Assembly: GCA_015680685.1 (NCBI GenBank)
Contig: MNCI01035121.1
Coordinates: 316,550-380,549 of the forward strand
DNA: 64,000 nt
Direction: 5' to 3'
From: Gnetum montanum
Lineage: Eukaryota; Streptophyta; Gnetopsida; Gnetales; Gnetaceae
Shown: in pieces, positions 46,626-59,100 of the stretch
Position numbering within the stretch: position 1 is the stretch's first letter
Layout: each line of letters begins with the position of its first letter
Notes under the pieces: model-generated
The model's input: only the letters and a program-made list of their open reading frames with translations
The model's database searches: none
Told to the model about the DNA's origin: nothing
Position numbers and translations under genes: made by a program

Positions 46626-49469
46626 TGGTCTCCTTTCCTTTTATGTTTGCATTGTAACCCATTGTGCTTTGTTTTATACTTTTGCACTTTATTGGCATAC
46701 TTTGCTTCGTAGCCTTAGTGTGTTAACTAGTAGCCTTTTGTGCAAGGAAAATATATAATACGAAACAAAACTAAAAACTCACTTGTAACCAAGAATGTCA
46801 ATGCCAGTAGCCATAATCACACTGTAATGGAATATCGACAATAAAATTACAACAATAGCCATAGTTGTGACTGGATAATAAAAAATTATATATAGTCCTT
46901 GAGGCAATGATAGCCAAAATACAACAACAATGATAAAATCAAAAGAGTAAATAGTAACAACTCTAGTAGGAGTGAAAATTAAGCAATGGGAGAAAGGTTA
47001 ACATCATCAACATTATTGCTAGCATGGTCACCAAGTTCATTACTATCCACATTGGAGAAGACCTTTAGATGTGAAAAACATTTAAAAAATATATTAGAGA
47101 ATAAAAACTCTTAAAAAAATTAGAATGTAAACAACCAAATGAACATTCATAGCTAACATATTGTACAAATTAAAACACCAAAAGAATAGCCAAAAGGAAC
47201 TCATACAAAAAACCAAATATACTAGGTTCCATGCACCTCATGATCCAGTTATAAGTTAAGAGTTCATAATGAGCAATCTACATGTAGACAAAGGGTAAGA
47301 GATATAAGCTAGCTTTACACTTTAATTATCCACCCTCATGGCTATGTACATATCATTGCACCATTAGCATAAATCAAGTAGTTGTCCAAACTTCTAAAAA
47401 CTATTCTAAGGAAAAGCTCTAAAGAAACATTTTAAGATTTCAAAAAAATTCATAACCAACAAAAGCCATAATATGGCCTCCAAATTGTTCAAGAGAGAAA
47501 CTACTAGTGGAGGTGTTAATCATAAAAAGGGAGATCTATTAGACTTTGAGCCTAAACATGGCAAGATGTGCATTATCGTTAGCAAGACTAAGCCTACTGT
47601 CATGGTAGGATGATTCCATGTTATTATTTCTATTAAATAATTGGTACCCTATGTTCATCCTCCACTACCTAGCCACCACGCAAGATTGCAATGCCTCACC
47701 TCAATAACTCCACCTTTCTTTCTTGGGGCCACCTTGCACTCAGCATTGTGCTACCATTGAGCACCATGTTGTCCTTGCTATAATCATAATATTTGCACTC
47801 TTCCCCCTCCATCCAATGCTGGGCCACATAATACTAGGACCATGTTTTCCACCATGGTCAATGGGGGATGACTCAAAGAAAAAAAAACTTTCTATTGAGA
47901 CCTTGCTAGAAATTGCTAGGATGCTAGCTAGTAGTGTGGATGTGTGGTAGGGTTGAGGCATAACTCTATGCTATCTTATCCTTTGTCCCTACCACTATCC
48001 TCTATGCTTGCCACCAACATTGTCCCCCTTCCTCACCAACATCAACATTGCCAGAATCACCATTAGTGTCCCTCATGACATCTTCGATGTTAAGCCCAAA
48101 TACCATCATCTTCAACCATCCTACATCATCCACACCATGCTATTGCCTTGTTGCCCAATCCCCACTATTTCTACACATCTCTCTCCTATGTTAACCTAAC
48201 CTTGGTTCACCAAACATGCAATGGCCAAATCTTTACATGTTGTTCCATGCCTTGGTGGTACACATCCTACTATGGTCCTACCACACTCTAGCGCTACACT
48301 CTACTAGCCATCACACTACATACCTTCCTTTTGTCGTACAACCCTATAATAAGGGTCATGGCACATCAATCAATCTCCACCTCCTTCATGTCATTCTCCC
48401 CTAAGCCTTATGTCCTTCTGCTGTGAGTGCCACCAACATCATCCATAGTTGTAACCTACCACCTCCTACAAAATTGTTATGCTTTCACCATCACCAACAT
48501 TAAGAGAGTTTCTAAAAGTTACATGGTGATGCATGTATATCTATTCTTACCATCACTTTTGATTTTTGTGGAGCACATTCTCATGATTGTATAGTTGCTT
48601 ATTAGTGTGGTAGCTTTTATGAAGTGGAAAAATGGTGGCCTACCACCATAGCTATACTATATTGGGCCAAGCTTGTCCATGTTGAACTTCATTCATATAG
48701 CAAATCAGACAATGAGCATGATTAGAAACATGGTGGCCCTAGTGGAAGGGTGGTGGAGAACTAGATAGTTACATTTTTTCGAGTAATCATTGGGATGTGT
48801 GGACTTTTAGTGCCATGGATAGAAATAGCAAGGATGGTGGTCCATTTAGAAGTAAAAATAAAAGTAAAAATAATAAGAAAAAATATTTAATAAATAAAAA
48901 TTCAAGACTTGCCCTCTCCCACAAGATGTGGAGGTCTACTTTGATTGTCAGAATTGTATTTGAGCATTTCCATTGAATGATCATAGTTGAATGAGTGTTT
49001 ATTTTCCCTAGAAATATGAAAATTTAATGCAAGGACTCTCTTTCACAAAGAAACATTATTTCTTTTGAAATATATTTTATAGCATTTTTGTATGCCAACT
49101 AGTAGATGAGAAGAAGTAACTCTAAATTATAATTTCATCTCTAACCTCTTCTTACCCTAGCCTTTTTTAACATTTACAACTTTGATGACAAGTTAAAAAT
49201 GAAAAACAAGAAACAGGAAAGTCCAGACTAAAGCCTAAACCACTTCTAAAGGATAGCTTTATAATGCTTTAGACAACTATTTCTTGAAGATTGTTACATT
49301 TTAAATATACATTATATTATTAAATGTAATATTGTTTGTACCTAGCTTCACCTAGTTTGCCATATTTTATTACTTTTTACTTAATTTTATCCTATTTTTA
49401 CAATGTTATAATTCTATCCTACCCTATTTTACCCCTCGTGGTAACCTTGTTGATCAAATAGGTAATATC
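46626..49469. other. No recognised gene; possible tail of an antisense gene copy
   Basis: Mostly AT-rich DNA. On the minus strand about 46990-47070 reads an acidic, Asn/Ser-rich end (ELGDHASNNVDDVNLSPIA and stop) similar in position and type to the last exon of the FCP1-like remnant at 9233-9300; that match is weak. The block 47640-48500 is C/A-rich with many CACCATC and CACCAAC phrases and no domain I recognise. Confidence 0.35.
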
Positions 49470-49615
49470 ATAGATCGCAAAGGCCTAAAACTGGCGACAT
49501 GCCCCACCAAGCCCTAAAACTAGCAACACATGGTCCACCAAGGTGTTAAACTAGCAAAACTATGGCCTGCTATGGCCTAAAACTAGCAAATTATGACCAA
49601 AATTGACCATGTTGA
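49470..49615 (-). repeat. Hairpin-type tandem array TR4 (reverse orientation)
   Basis: Four units on the minus strand include GGCCATAGCAGGCC, a perfect 4-bp stem with a 6-base spacer. It is the inverse counterpart of TR2. Confidence 0.75.
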
Positions 49616-50493
49616 GCCATATGTAGCCTAGTTTGCCTTGTTCCCTACTATGTCTTGACCTTACTTGACATTATTTTACATTATTGTCTATCATTGTCAT
49701 GTCATTCAATGATAGTTCACCTTATTTGCATCATTTTTCTACATCATTTGACTCTGTTTGACCACAATCCTTCATCATTTGACATAACTAAGGCTTTACT
49801 TAACCTTGTTTAATACCACTTTATGAGCTTTTGATCTACATTTGACCTTCATTTGGCCCTCATTTAGCCTTATATTACATTATGTAGCCTTTATTTCACC
49901 CTATATGCCTTAACCCACATATTATAATGTTTGTTGATTATGTTTGAACCATGTTTGACATTTGGGTTAATGTGTTTTGGCTCATTAATGTATTATTACT
50001 GAAGTATTTTACATTGTTTTTATATTATTTAACAATTTTATTACATAGGTGCTACTTGATGTGCTTATGTTGTCATGCAGGATTAAGCTAGGAGGATAAG
50101 GGAGCAAATTGGACTAGCCTCAAAGATTAAATGGGCCCCTCCCATGATGTTGTTAGACCAGGTTGACCTAACACTTTGAAACTATTTTACTATATAGCCA
50201 TAACACCTTGAAGTAGCTTGACTATCATTAACCTTGAAGCCATAAACATCATAGAGGGTTTCTTAAGTCAAAGTTCCCATTGAAGACCACAATGGTAAGG
50301 AGAAAACACATACACTAGAACTTAAGCCTACTCATGACCTCATCAAACCCCTATAATGCAACATTAAAACCATAACATAGCCCTAATTACATCTAACACT
50401 CATATGTTTCCTTGTAGTGTTGTTTACCATTATTGACAAGTTGCAGCGAATGACTAATGTTAATGATTTCAATGGTCAATGGCAAGCTACCCT

Positions 50494-50690
50494 GCATGAC
50501 CTATTTTTGCATAACAAATGGACTCAAAAAATTTGATGTAAATCCCTTTTAGATGTACCGATGGTAACCTTGGATGCTTGCATGACCTCTTTTTACACAA
50601 AAAATGGACTGAAAAACTTTGATGCAGATCCCTTTTGGGTGTACTGATGGTAACCTTGGGTGTCCTAGTTTGCTGATTGTTTCCTATGGT
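50494..50690. repeat. Tandem duplication, about 90 bp, two copies
   Basis: Each copy holds GCATGACCT, AATGGACT, a TTTGATG segment, ATCCCTTT and a GGTAACCTTGG segment. The second copy starts near 50577. The left arm of family Y appears to have a single, shorter version. Confidence 0.8.
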
Positions 50691-51240
50691 CGTATGCATC
50701 ATCATGTAACAACATGTTTTCTTTGTCTTGTTTCTTCTTCTCTTAGAGTTTTACTTGCAGGGTGAAGCCTAGAGTTAACATAAAGTGCAACTCATCATGG
50801 TAGCAAGTCACCACATGACCTCAATGAGAAAAATTCAATGAGTTTGTCTTGTCATACTAAGAGTGCTTACTCCACCATATTCATATCACCTCTTCTTGAA
50901 CCCAACCCCATAGCCTAATTATAACCTTCCTCATTCTTAAATAGCAATGTTGACCTACATTTGACATTCATGCATTATCGCCATATGACATCCCCTTCAT
51001 CATTCTTCACCTACAAGTTTGTTGAATGTAACACATCTCATTCAATAAAACCATAAGGTACATCAAATGTGATGCATCTCATTTGATGGAAAAACCAAAT
51101 CAAATTGACCTTGGCAAAGAAACCCAATGAAGGTTTCTCTCCCCAAAAGAAAAGAAGGGGGAAGTGAATTGTCAAGAAACTGGAAGGACCAACGAAGGCC
51201 AAAAGATGTATAAATGGCTCCAAACATGCAAAGGGAGGAG

Positions 51241-53390
51241 CCTAATGGTCAAAGAAACATTGCAGTAGGGTGTTGGTTCCTCAAATGTATTGGCGAGTGG
51301 CCAACACTTCTATAGCATCTGAAAATGTTGGTGGCTAGAACATTAAGAGGTTGATAGGCACACAACCTAACCCTGAATCCATGGGAAGGTTGTGCTAGGG
51401 AAAATGGAAATGGGGTGCCCTAAACAGTTTGGTTAATCAATCAAGGACTTACATGGTGTCCAATAACTATTTGTGAATAATGATTTTAGAGCATCATGCG
51501 TAGGAGTTGGAATAAGTAGAAACACAATATGCATAAAGGTGGGAGAGTATTAATGTGCATCCATTATAGCAATAGAAATAAACATGTACACTAACATTTT
51601 AAAATATGTGCTATAGAAAAATAAAATGAGAGTGTAAGTGAGGAAATGCACTACCCCAAGATTGGGGGATGTGACTTTTAATCAAATGATGTGTACAACT
51701 GGCACGCAATGTCAGACAAGCACAGCTGGGCAGCAAGGTAACATGCTCATAGTTCCTAGGTCATGGTAGATGTAGTGTTGACAGAAAGGAGCTGAAGCTT
51801 GCTAGGCTGGCATTTGCTATGCTTTGCGGGTGTGAGGTGCAGGTGTCACATTTGAGTGCAAGAGTGAGACAAATATTAGGAATGCTCTTAATACTAAGGT
51901 TTTCCACTCATCAACCTTTTGCTTGCCAATCGCCTGATAAAGCCAACCCTTAGAATGTCAATTACCAGGGTATTTATAGAGTCAAGGTTGGAGGGGAGAC
52001 ATGGGTTGAATGCCACATGTCCTGGGTCCCATGTAGCACAATTGTGAATGTGTCACGCCGATGTGCTACACTCAAAGTATTATGCCCAATGGTGCTATGC
52101 TTTATAGGATAAGAACAAGGACTAAAAATCTGCAAAACTATGACCGTATTGCCCAAACTGCATGTGCCAAAAAAATGCAACTTGGAGCCTTACGCTTTGG
52201 GACTACATCTTCCCTCCTCTTCCAAGTTAGGTCAAGCATAGGAACAACTTTGGGGATCAACAAGGGGTGCAAAAGTAAAGCAAACTACTAATCTTGGTGA
52301 TCAGAGAGATGCCAAAGTTGAAATGAAGGTCAATGCTAAATTCTAAGGACTTTTAAAGGCATTTGACAGCCTTTTCCAAGTGTTACGATGTCTACACTAC
52401 CTAGCATAATGAAGCATAGTATGAACACTTAGAAAAATTTGGCATTTTTGGCCTACTACGTTGTCTATGCTACACAGCGTAGTAGAGTGTAGCACTCATT
52501 TTCCAATGAATTTTGTCACAAAAATTGAAAATATCACTCTAAGATTCAGCAAGGCAAGAAACTTCAGTAATCAACAACTACACTTTTCATGTTGAAAGAG
52601 TTTGATACCTCTTTGTTTCATACTTGAGAAATTTTTGACCCTAGCACCTCTACTATGCTGTCTATGCCATGTAGCATAGCATAAAATAAAATCTAATTTT
52701 GAATGAATTTTGACCAAACTTACAATGCTCTACCATGGGACTCTGATAATGCTCTGAGGATGAAGTAGGACAGGCAGCCTTGGAAGGTCAAAGAATTGTC
52801 AAATGCACCTTCTATGTCTGGTCCAACTCTAAGGAAAATTTTAGTCCCACATGACCTACTACACTATCTATGTTGTGGATCATAGTAGAGTGTAACAGGT
52901 CCAAAGTTAGAAAATTTGGCAAACTATTTTGTCTATCCTGAACATTTTTGACAACTCCTAGCCTAGCACCTGGGTGGATTGGAAACCAGGACATGTGTCA
53001 AGCTAGGCAAGCTAGAAAGCATCGCAAGCTTAATGGCCTGGAAGATAGAAAATTTTCCAAACTATTTAGTCTATCTTTAATGTCCTTTTTGTGCAAACTA
53101 GCCTTGGAAATGGGTGCTACAGTGACTGTGCTGAGAAGCGTAGTAGGAAAACTTAGAAAAAAATTTGTAGATGTTAGGACTTCCAAGGTGCCATGCTATC
53201 CATGTGGCATATCCATGTGGCATAGCATGGTGCCACATTTAAAGGAATTTCACCGAAGTTTCAATGCTTGGACAAATCTAATGTTGAGTCACGAGAGCCC
53301 AAAATTAGTGGTGTTTCATTGGTCCCTCTTTGTTGATGTCTAGAGGATTTTCCCAAGAGATGTCGATAAAGAATATGAAACACCATGATG
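51241..53390 (+). repeat. Family X repeat, copy X6, with internal inverted repeats
   Basis: It shares the X opening (a segment ending AAGGACTTACATGGTG, near 51380) and the X end stem TCTTTGTTGATGTCT with AGATGTCGATAAAGA (53327-53375). The middle is peculiar to this copy and holds several imperfect hairpins of the CTACTACG-CGTAGTAG type (52385-52900). It lies downstream, in element sense, of the minus-strand Tat pol at 55-58 kb and could be its 3' LTR. Confidence 0.6.
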
Positions 53391-54834
53391 AAAACAACAC
53401 CAACACTATTCATCAGTGCCTACTTAGGAAATGCTTTGCTATGCTTGAGAGTACCAAGGAAGAAAAGTATGGTAGAAAATAGGGGATAGGTTTGAGGAGA
53501 TGGGCGTAAGGGGAAAATGGACAAAAAAGGAAAAATGTAGGATGTGATGCCATGACAACCTATTTCCATAGTGTGATCCCTCATTGAAGTGCTTATGAGA
53601 GAGTCAACATGCTTAGGCATATTTCCCCTATAGATTTTGACCTCTCATCGAAGCGCTTGGAGATGGTCAATCCAAGGCTGAGACGATTGCAAAGCAGCAA
53701 CTGTGCCATTCAACTTGGGAAATTGTCTTATCTCATTTTCTTTTCTTTTTATTTTTCTTCTTTCTTCTCTTTTTATTTATTTATTTTTTATTTTTATTAT
53801 TTTGAAGAAATGCATTTCACACCCATATCTTCTTGAAGGTAATGGTATCACTGCCGTAGGATAGGTGTTTCCTCCTCGGGATGAGTTGTGTTACATCCAT
53901 GTGGAGATTTGACCAACCTACAAAGGCTTCCATGGGACTAGTTGCATTATGTCCATCATGGGTTTAGCGGTTAAGAATGGAAAATAGTTTTATCTACATT
54001 CGGAAGCTTTTGAGGGGATGTGGGGAATTGCAAGAGTGGGAAGTAGAGGTTAGGTTAGTTGAGGGGATATTAGGGTATGCACTCTCAAGTAGCTAGGCTA
54101 GTCAAAGGAGGTACTTTGGAACAATGTAGTGTCTTGCTCTTATGGTGAAACACATTCCTGAATGATTGCATCCCAGCTTTATCCTACAAACGCAACAGAG
54201 AGAAAACTAGATAAAACAACCACCATGTGGAGTGAGGGCGAAGTCCTATCTGCTTAGAACACTGCAAGGGATGCAAGCATTGTGTTGGGTGCATGCGATG
54301 TCTAAAGTAGGAAGGCCATTACAAGCATCAACAGTGGAAGGCTAGAAAGCTCTAGTAGCCACACTATAAGTCAGAACTGAAGAGGCTAGGAACAAAGGTG
54401 ATGTAGGTGCTTAGGAATTTTCACCAAAAGCAAGAGCCAAGAGATTCAGCCATAGAGTGGAGAGCTAAGCTACTAAATGCCCTTCTAGACTCTAACAATG
54501 GTAAGGGCTAGAAGATAGTAGCATTATGGCTAGGCCACAATAGTGCTGGGACTCCAACAAGAGGTGCTGATAAAGAGAGCTATGACTAGGATGATCAATG
54601 ACGGTGGTGGTAGCTCCAAAAGGTCAGCAAGATGTCCAACGGCATCTCCAGAAGATCAACAAGATGCTAGAGATGATGATGTTGTAAATGTCCCAGAAGG
54701 ATTTTCCTTGGTGATGCAAACTTCATTTTGGAACTGCAACGTCCCACCCCATCCTGCCTAGGAGGTGTGGGCAAGAAATGAAAGATTGGAAGTATTGTTG
54801 CTTGCTTGTTCATAGGACCTTGTAGGTTGAACCA
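53391..54834. other. No recognised gene
   Basis: The sequence includes a pyrimidine-rich tract at 53727-53808 (T and C, then T with A) that could be the poly(A) end of a minus-strand retroposon, but no duplication was found. A short open frame at 54543-54761 resembles nothing I know. Confidence 0.4.
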
Positions 54835-55220
54835 TAGATGTTGGATTGCAAATCTAGTTTTAGGTCTTGGTAGACTGCTGGTTATGTTAGTTTAAGGTCC
54901 CAGTAGACCATGATCCTAGTTTAAGGTCTGGGCAGACCATGTTGTGCTAGTTTAAGGTCCTAATAGACCGTTATGCTAGGTTAACGTCATAGTGAATGTG
55001 GATGGCCAGTTTAAGGTCATAGTAGACCATGCTGTGGGTGCCAGTTTAATGTCATAGCCCAAGGACATTTTGTGCCAATTTAACATCATGGCGGATGAGC
55101 TGTTCCAGTTTAGTATCATGGTGGATACTCTATGCTAATTTAACATCATAGCAGATGCTCTATGCCAATTTAATGTCATAGAAAATGCTCTGTGCCAGTT
55201 TAATTTCATAGCGGACACTC
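54835..55220 (+). repeat. Hairpin-type tandem array TR5
   Basis: About twelve units of 28-45 bp carry the core AGTTTAAGGTCATAGTAGAC. Stems around a 6-base spacer are GGTC/GACC in four units, CATC/GATG in two, and AGTATC/GATACT in one; a few units are broken. It directly follows the integrase stop in element sense (55258), the 3' untranslated position. Confidence 0.85.
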
Positions 55221-55257
55221 TATTTACCTTGCTTTATTGTTGGCATGATACTACATG

Positions 55258-56324
55258 TTAGGTGTAATATAGTTTTAGGTACATATGGTTGATAGGATTA
55301 GTGAGCTCATTGCCGTCTAAGTCAACAAGCTTGAATGCCCCATTTTCATATGCTTTTGTGACCAAGAAAGGCCCTTCCCAGTTAACTAAGAATTTGTTCA
55401 CAGACTCATGGATGGCCTTGAGGACTAGATACCCTTTCTTGATTGGGTGATGGTGTAGATTGTAGTGATGCTTTTGCCATTGTTTGTCTTGATACCACTC
55501 AATGTGGTTAAGCGTTTGGATGTGCTCTTCCTCTGTAGAGTCAAGATTAATGATTCTTGACTCATTGTTCTAAGACTCATCCATGAATTTTGAGAGGATG
55601 ATTCAGAGTGATGGGACCTGCAATTCAAGAGGTAACACCACTTTAGATCTGTATACAAGACTATATGGTGTCTTACCTGTTGTAGTTCTGCACATTGTGC
55701 AATAGGTCCAAAGCTTGTAGACGAGTTGCTCATGCCATCATCACTTGCTACTACTAAGCATCTTCTTCAGAAGGTTGATAATGGCTTTATTAGTGGCTTC
55801 TACTTGGTTGTTTTCTTGCGGATAGTACAATGATGAGAAAGAGTGTTTAATGCCAATATTTTCACAGAAGGATCTAGTTTCTAGGCTACTGAATTGGGGC
55901 CCATTATTCGTAATGATAGTTATATAGAGGCCGAATCAAGTCACTATATTATCTAAGATGAATTTGCAAACCTATTGAGATGTGGTCTTTCTAAGGGGAA
56001 TAGCTTCCACCCACTTTGTGAAATATTTAGTTGCAATGATAATAAAGCTATGTCCTACAGAAGACTTAGGTGCTATTGGCCCTATAATGTCTAATTCCTA
56101 GCATTGAAATACCATGTAACTTGCATAGTGTGCAACTCGGTAGGTGATACATGTATTAGATTTCCATGGCATTGGCATACGTCGCACGTCCTTATCTTAG
56201 AAACATAATCACATTCCATATAAGGCCAGTAGTAGCCTAAATGTCTAATTTTCATTTCCATTGCCCTAAGAGCTATGTGCCCTCCACACAGTCCCTCATG
56301 GATTTGATCAATGATTATCACCAC
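55258..56324 (-). pseudogene. Tat-type integrase remnant
   Basis: The zinc finger (56091-56324) has H9, H16, C47 and C50 in a HEGLCGGH and CDVCQC context. After a frameshift the catalytic core reads ELDIIGPIAPKS with the first Asp, a KWVEAIPL segment, ITNNGPQFSS where the second catalytic Asp is Asn (codon 55906-55908), and YYPQENNQVEATNKAI with the Glu. The C-terminal module has NKFLVNWEGPFLV and GAFKLVDLDGNEL and ends at a stop at 55258-55260. Typical Tat integrase ends in a similar LK-YY. The role would be cDNA insertion. The Asp loss and the shift make it inactive. Confidence 0.85.
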
Positions 56325-56484
56325 TTATGCAAGTTAGTAATATCCCATCATAATATCTACAACATAGAGCATTGTCACCTACAAGGAGATACTACCATGC
56401 TCATTTTCTTACTACATCTTTCTGGGTGGATGTTAGGTTCTATGGGGGTTCACGATGTTGAAGGTATGTTTTGATGTCATCATA

Positions 56485-57060
56485 TCATTCTTGCATGTGG
56501 GCCACACTTACAAATGTGATACTTGTTGTGTGAATGATAGGGTCAGTGCATTTTACTATTGAAGCGGGCAAGATAGCAAACATGTGTGGTGGCATGCTTA
56601 AAGCTAAAGTGGCTAATGTGTCAGCTATAGTGTTTTCATTATAGGGGATGTATTGAACATCCAAGATTGCAAATTGTTTTAGTAAATATTTTGTCAAGTC
56701 ACAATGAGGCTATAAGTGCTATGCTTTATAGGTGTAGACCTCTGTGACTTTCTTAATGACCAACTGCAAATCATCTTGAATTGCTAAACTTTGGATCTCT
56801 AACTCCTGAGCTACTAGAATGCCCCTAAGGAGACCCTCATATTTTGCTACATTATTCATGAAAAGAAACATGAAGTGGTACACGAAAGGTTGAATCTCTC
56901 TGGAGGGAAATGTGAGAACAGTAGCAGCACTACCACCATGTATGGTTGAGGCACTGTCAAAGTGTAAAATGGCTTCGAAGTCTACAAGTACTAGGCTTTT
57001 GCTACTAACATGCTCATCTAGGAATTCAGAATCTATTGTTGCTTGGTTGTTTGTAGGTTA
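56485..57060 (-). pseudogene. Second (archaeal-type) RNase H of Tat element
   Basis: Minus-strand translation gives AILHFDSASTIHGGSAATVL, PPERIQPFVYHFMF, MNNVAKYEGLLRGILVAQEL, QDDLQLVIKKV and, near the end, PYNENTIADTLATLAL. This is the additional RNase H found after the usual one in Tat elements (normal motifs FDGAS, TNNxAEYEALI, GDSQLVI, NxxADxLAxLA). The catalytic Glu of AEYE is Lys here. Together with the standard RNase H at 57223 it makes the dual-RNase H layout that defines Tat. Confidence 0.82.
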
Positions 57061-57222
57061 AGCTATAATTTGCGTAGCTATTGCTTGACCCTTGGTGGAT
57101 GACTGCGATACGTAATGTAGGTCAAACTCTACAGTTATTGCTTTCCACCTAGCTATCTTGCTACTTTCATATATGTTAGTTGTGATGGCCTTAAGTATAT
57201 TATTTTTGCAAATGATGTTGGA

Positions 57223-57549
57223 CTAGCTACAAAACAAATAGTATCTCCATTTTTTAAGTGCAAATACTAAAGCAAGGCAATTTTTCTCTACATCATTGTA
57301 TTTTGCCTCGTAAGCTATTAGTGCATGAATTAGGTAGTAAATAGGAATTTTAGAGCCATCATCTCTCTTTTGGTAGAGCAAGGCGATGATGGATGTGTCT
57401 GAAGTTGTAAGGTAAATGTAGAAAGGCTTATCTCTTTGTGGAAGATAAATGGTAGGAAGATGAACTAGCTCCTTTTTCAAGCTATCAAATGCTTCTTGGC
57501 ATTGGTTTGTCCATTCAAAGTTAGCTCCTTTTTTAAGTAGGTATTGCAT
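57223..57549 (-). pseudogene. Standard RNase H of Tat element
   Basis: This frame is shared with the RT upstream. It shows the RT-connection end (KKGANFEWTNQCQEAFDSLK), then FYIYLTTSDTSIIALLYQ, SKIPIYYLIHALIAYEAKYN, DVEKNCLALVFALKKWRYYL. This follows the gypsy RNase H pattern with the S-EK-LALVFA-KL-HY stretch. Translation stops before the terminal acidic region. In active elements it removes RNA from the RNA-DNA hybrid. Confidence 0.85.
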
Positions 57550-57687
57550 TAAATGTAATTTATCTGTTAACCTTGTGATAAACCTTCATATGAACTATAC
57601 CTTACCTTGCAATCCACACAACTCTCTAAGGTTTGTGGGTGGTGCTAAGTTGATAATGGCCTTAACTTTGTCTGGGTCTACACGTAT

Positions 57688-58400
57688 TCATATTTTTGAC
57701 ACTATGAAGCCTAGCATGCATCCATTTTTAACACTGAAGGTAAAATTTTTAGGATTGAGACAAAGGTCATGCCTTCGGCAACGTTGAAGGACTAGGTTCA
57801 AGTTGTTTGCGTGATTAATAGCTTTCTTGGATTTGACTACTATATCGTCCATGTAGTCATTTAGCCATTCTAAAAGATAGTCACTAAAAATGTAAGTCAT
57901 TGCTCGTTCGTATGTTGCTCTGGCATTTTTTAGTTCGAAGGGCATCATCGTATAACAAAACATTCCCCAAGGGGTCATGAAGGTAGTAGCAAGTTGATGT
58001 TCCAGGTTTATACAAATTTGATTATATCCCAAGAATCCATCCATGAAGGATAATAAGGCATGGCCAGCTGTAGTATCAACAAGTTGGTCGATACTAGGCA
58101 AGTGGAAATCATCCTTGATGGTTGCCTTGTTTAAATCTCAAAATTCTATATAGATGTGTATACCCCTAATTTTCTTAGGGACCACCACGATGTTTGATAC
58201 CTAGTCTGCGTAATCGACTACCTAGATGAACCCATCTTGGTAGAGTTTGGTGATTTTGTCACGAACAGCTAATGTAATCTCTGATTTAATTTTACAAGCT
58301 TTCTATTTGACTACTTTGACACATGAATCCAAGATAATGTTATGTTGTATTTTGCACAGGTCTAAGCCTGGCATATCTTCATAAGACCATGCAAACACTT
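57688..58400 (-). pseudogene. Tat-type reverse transcriptase remnant
   Basis: The open frame 57688-58101 (137 residues) has LLSFMDGFLGYNQI with the first catalytic Asp (residue 21), TTFMTPWGMFCYTMMPF, KNARATYERAM, and YMDDIVVKSK with the YMDD pair at residues 83-86 (57844-57855). Toward higher coordinates in the same frame the palm and fingers start can be read with stops: EITLAVRDKITKLYQDGFI, VSNIVVVPKK, DLNKATIKDDFHLPSIDQLV. All catalytic Asp residues are kept. The stops at 58100-58300 are likely to be decay. It lies between the spacer at 58400-58700 and RNase H. Confidence 0.9.
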
Positions 58401-58720
58401 TGACATTATTGTTGAGGACTCTAGAGATATTTTTTTCAATCTATGGCTCTAGTAAAGAGCTAAGCTTTAATGTTTTCATCTCACCTTTACATGTTATTAT
58501 AGGGGTTTCTATAATTGGATCCTCAATCACATCACCAACCTCTAAATCTAAGGCCTGGACCAGGTGTTTTAGCCAGTCTCATGATGTTTCTAAGGATGCT
58601 ATAGTGGTATCACAAGGAGGCAATTCAAAGTCCAATAGGTCTATGTTCATGCATCTCATGAGTATACCATTGGGTCTAGTCAAGATTAAAGGTGAATGAA
58701 GATCATTGTGTGTGATCATT
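58401..58720 (-). pseudogene. Protease-RT spacer of Tat element
   Basis: Minus-strand translation in the RT frame gives LSSLLEP, EKNISRVLNNNVKVFAW and SYEDMPGLD, the conserved lead-in to RT in Tat polyproteins (usually FAWSYEDMPGL). An acidic stretch EVGDVIEDP lies before it. No protease is present beyond; the array TR6 follows. Confidence 0.65.
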
Positions 58721-58844
58721 TTCCCCAAGTGATCTTGCAAAATAGCCAAAAACAATAAAAGACGTCAATTGGTACTTGCCTAAAAAAGTAACATGAAGTG
58801 AAATGCATGTAAAGTAATTATGCAATATTTCAAAATTACTAGTT

Positions 58845-58990
58845 TAAGGTCTTAGCAAACTGTAACTATACATAGGGTGTAAAACTATATTTCAAAATTG
58901 CTAGTTTAAGGTCTTAGCATACCGTCATTGTGCATAGGATGTAAAGGGAATTTAAAAATTGCCAATTTAAGGTCTTAGTAGACTGTTACG
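58845..58990 (+). repeat. Hairpin-type tandem array TR6
   Basis: Three units carry the core TAGTTTAAGGTCTTAGCA or close variants, about 65 bp apart. One unit pairs GGTC with GACT by a wobble; the other two have lost pairing. It is placed upstream of RT, unlike TR5. Confidence 0.75.
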
Positions 58991-59100
58991 GTGCCTACAG
59001 TGTGAAGCTTTGAGCCAAATTCAAAGGCTTAAAGTAAGGGGTTGAATCAAATGTCCACTGGATAGAAAAATTATTATTATTATTATTTTTTAGGAAATCT

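Larger units (their letters stand above)
49470..51240. repeat. Inverted-repeat family Y, right arm (uninterrupted)
   Basis: This is the reverse complement of 28130-28769 joined to 39554-40610. It starts with array TR4 (49470-49615). It has no insertion at the position matching element D. No gene is recognised. Confidence 0.8.

Noticed and set aside
53727-53808. Poly(A) end of a minus-strand LINE
   Set aside because: The T-rich tract is mixed with C, there is no target duplication and no LINE coding sequence next to it.
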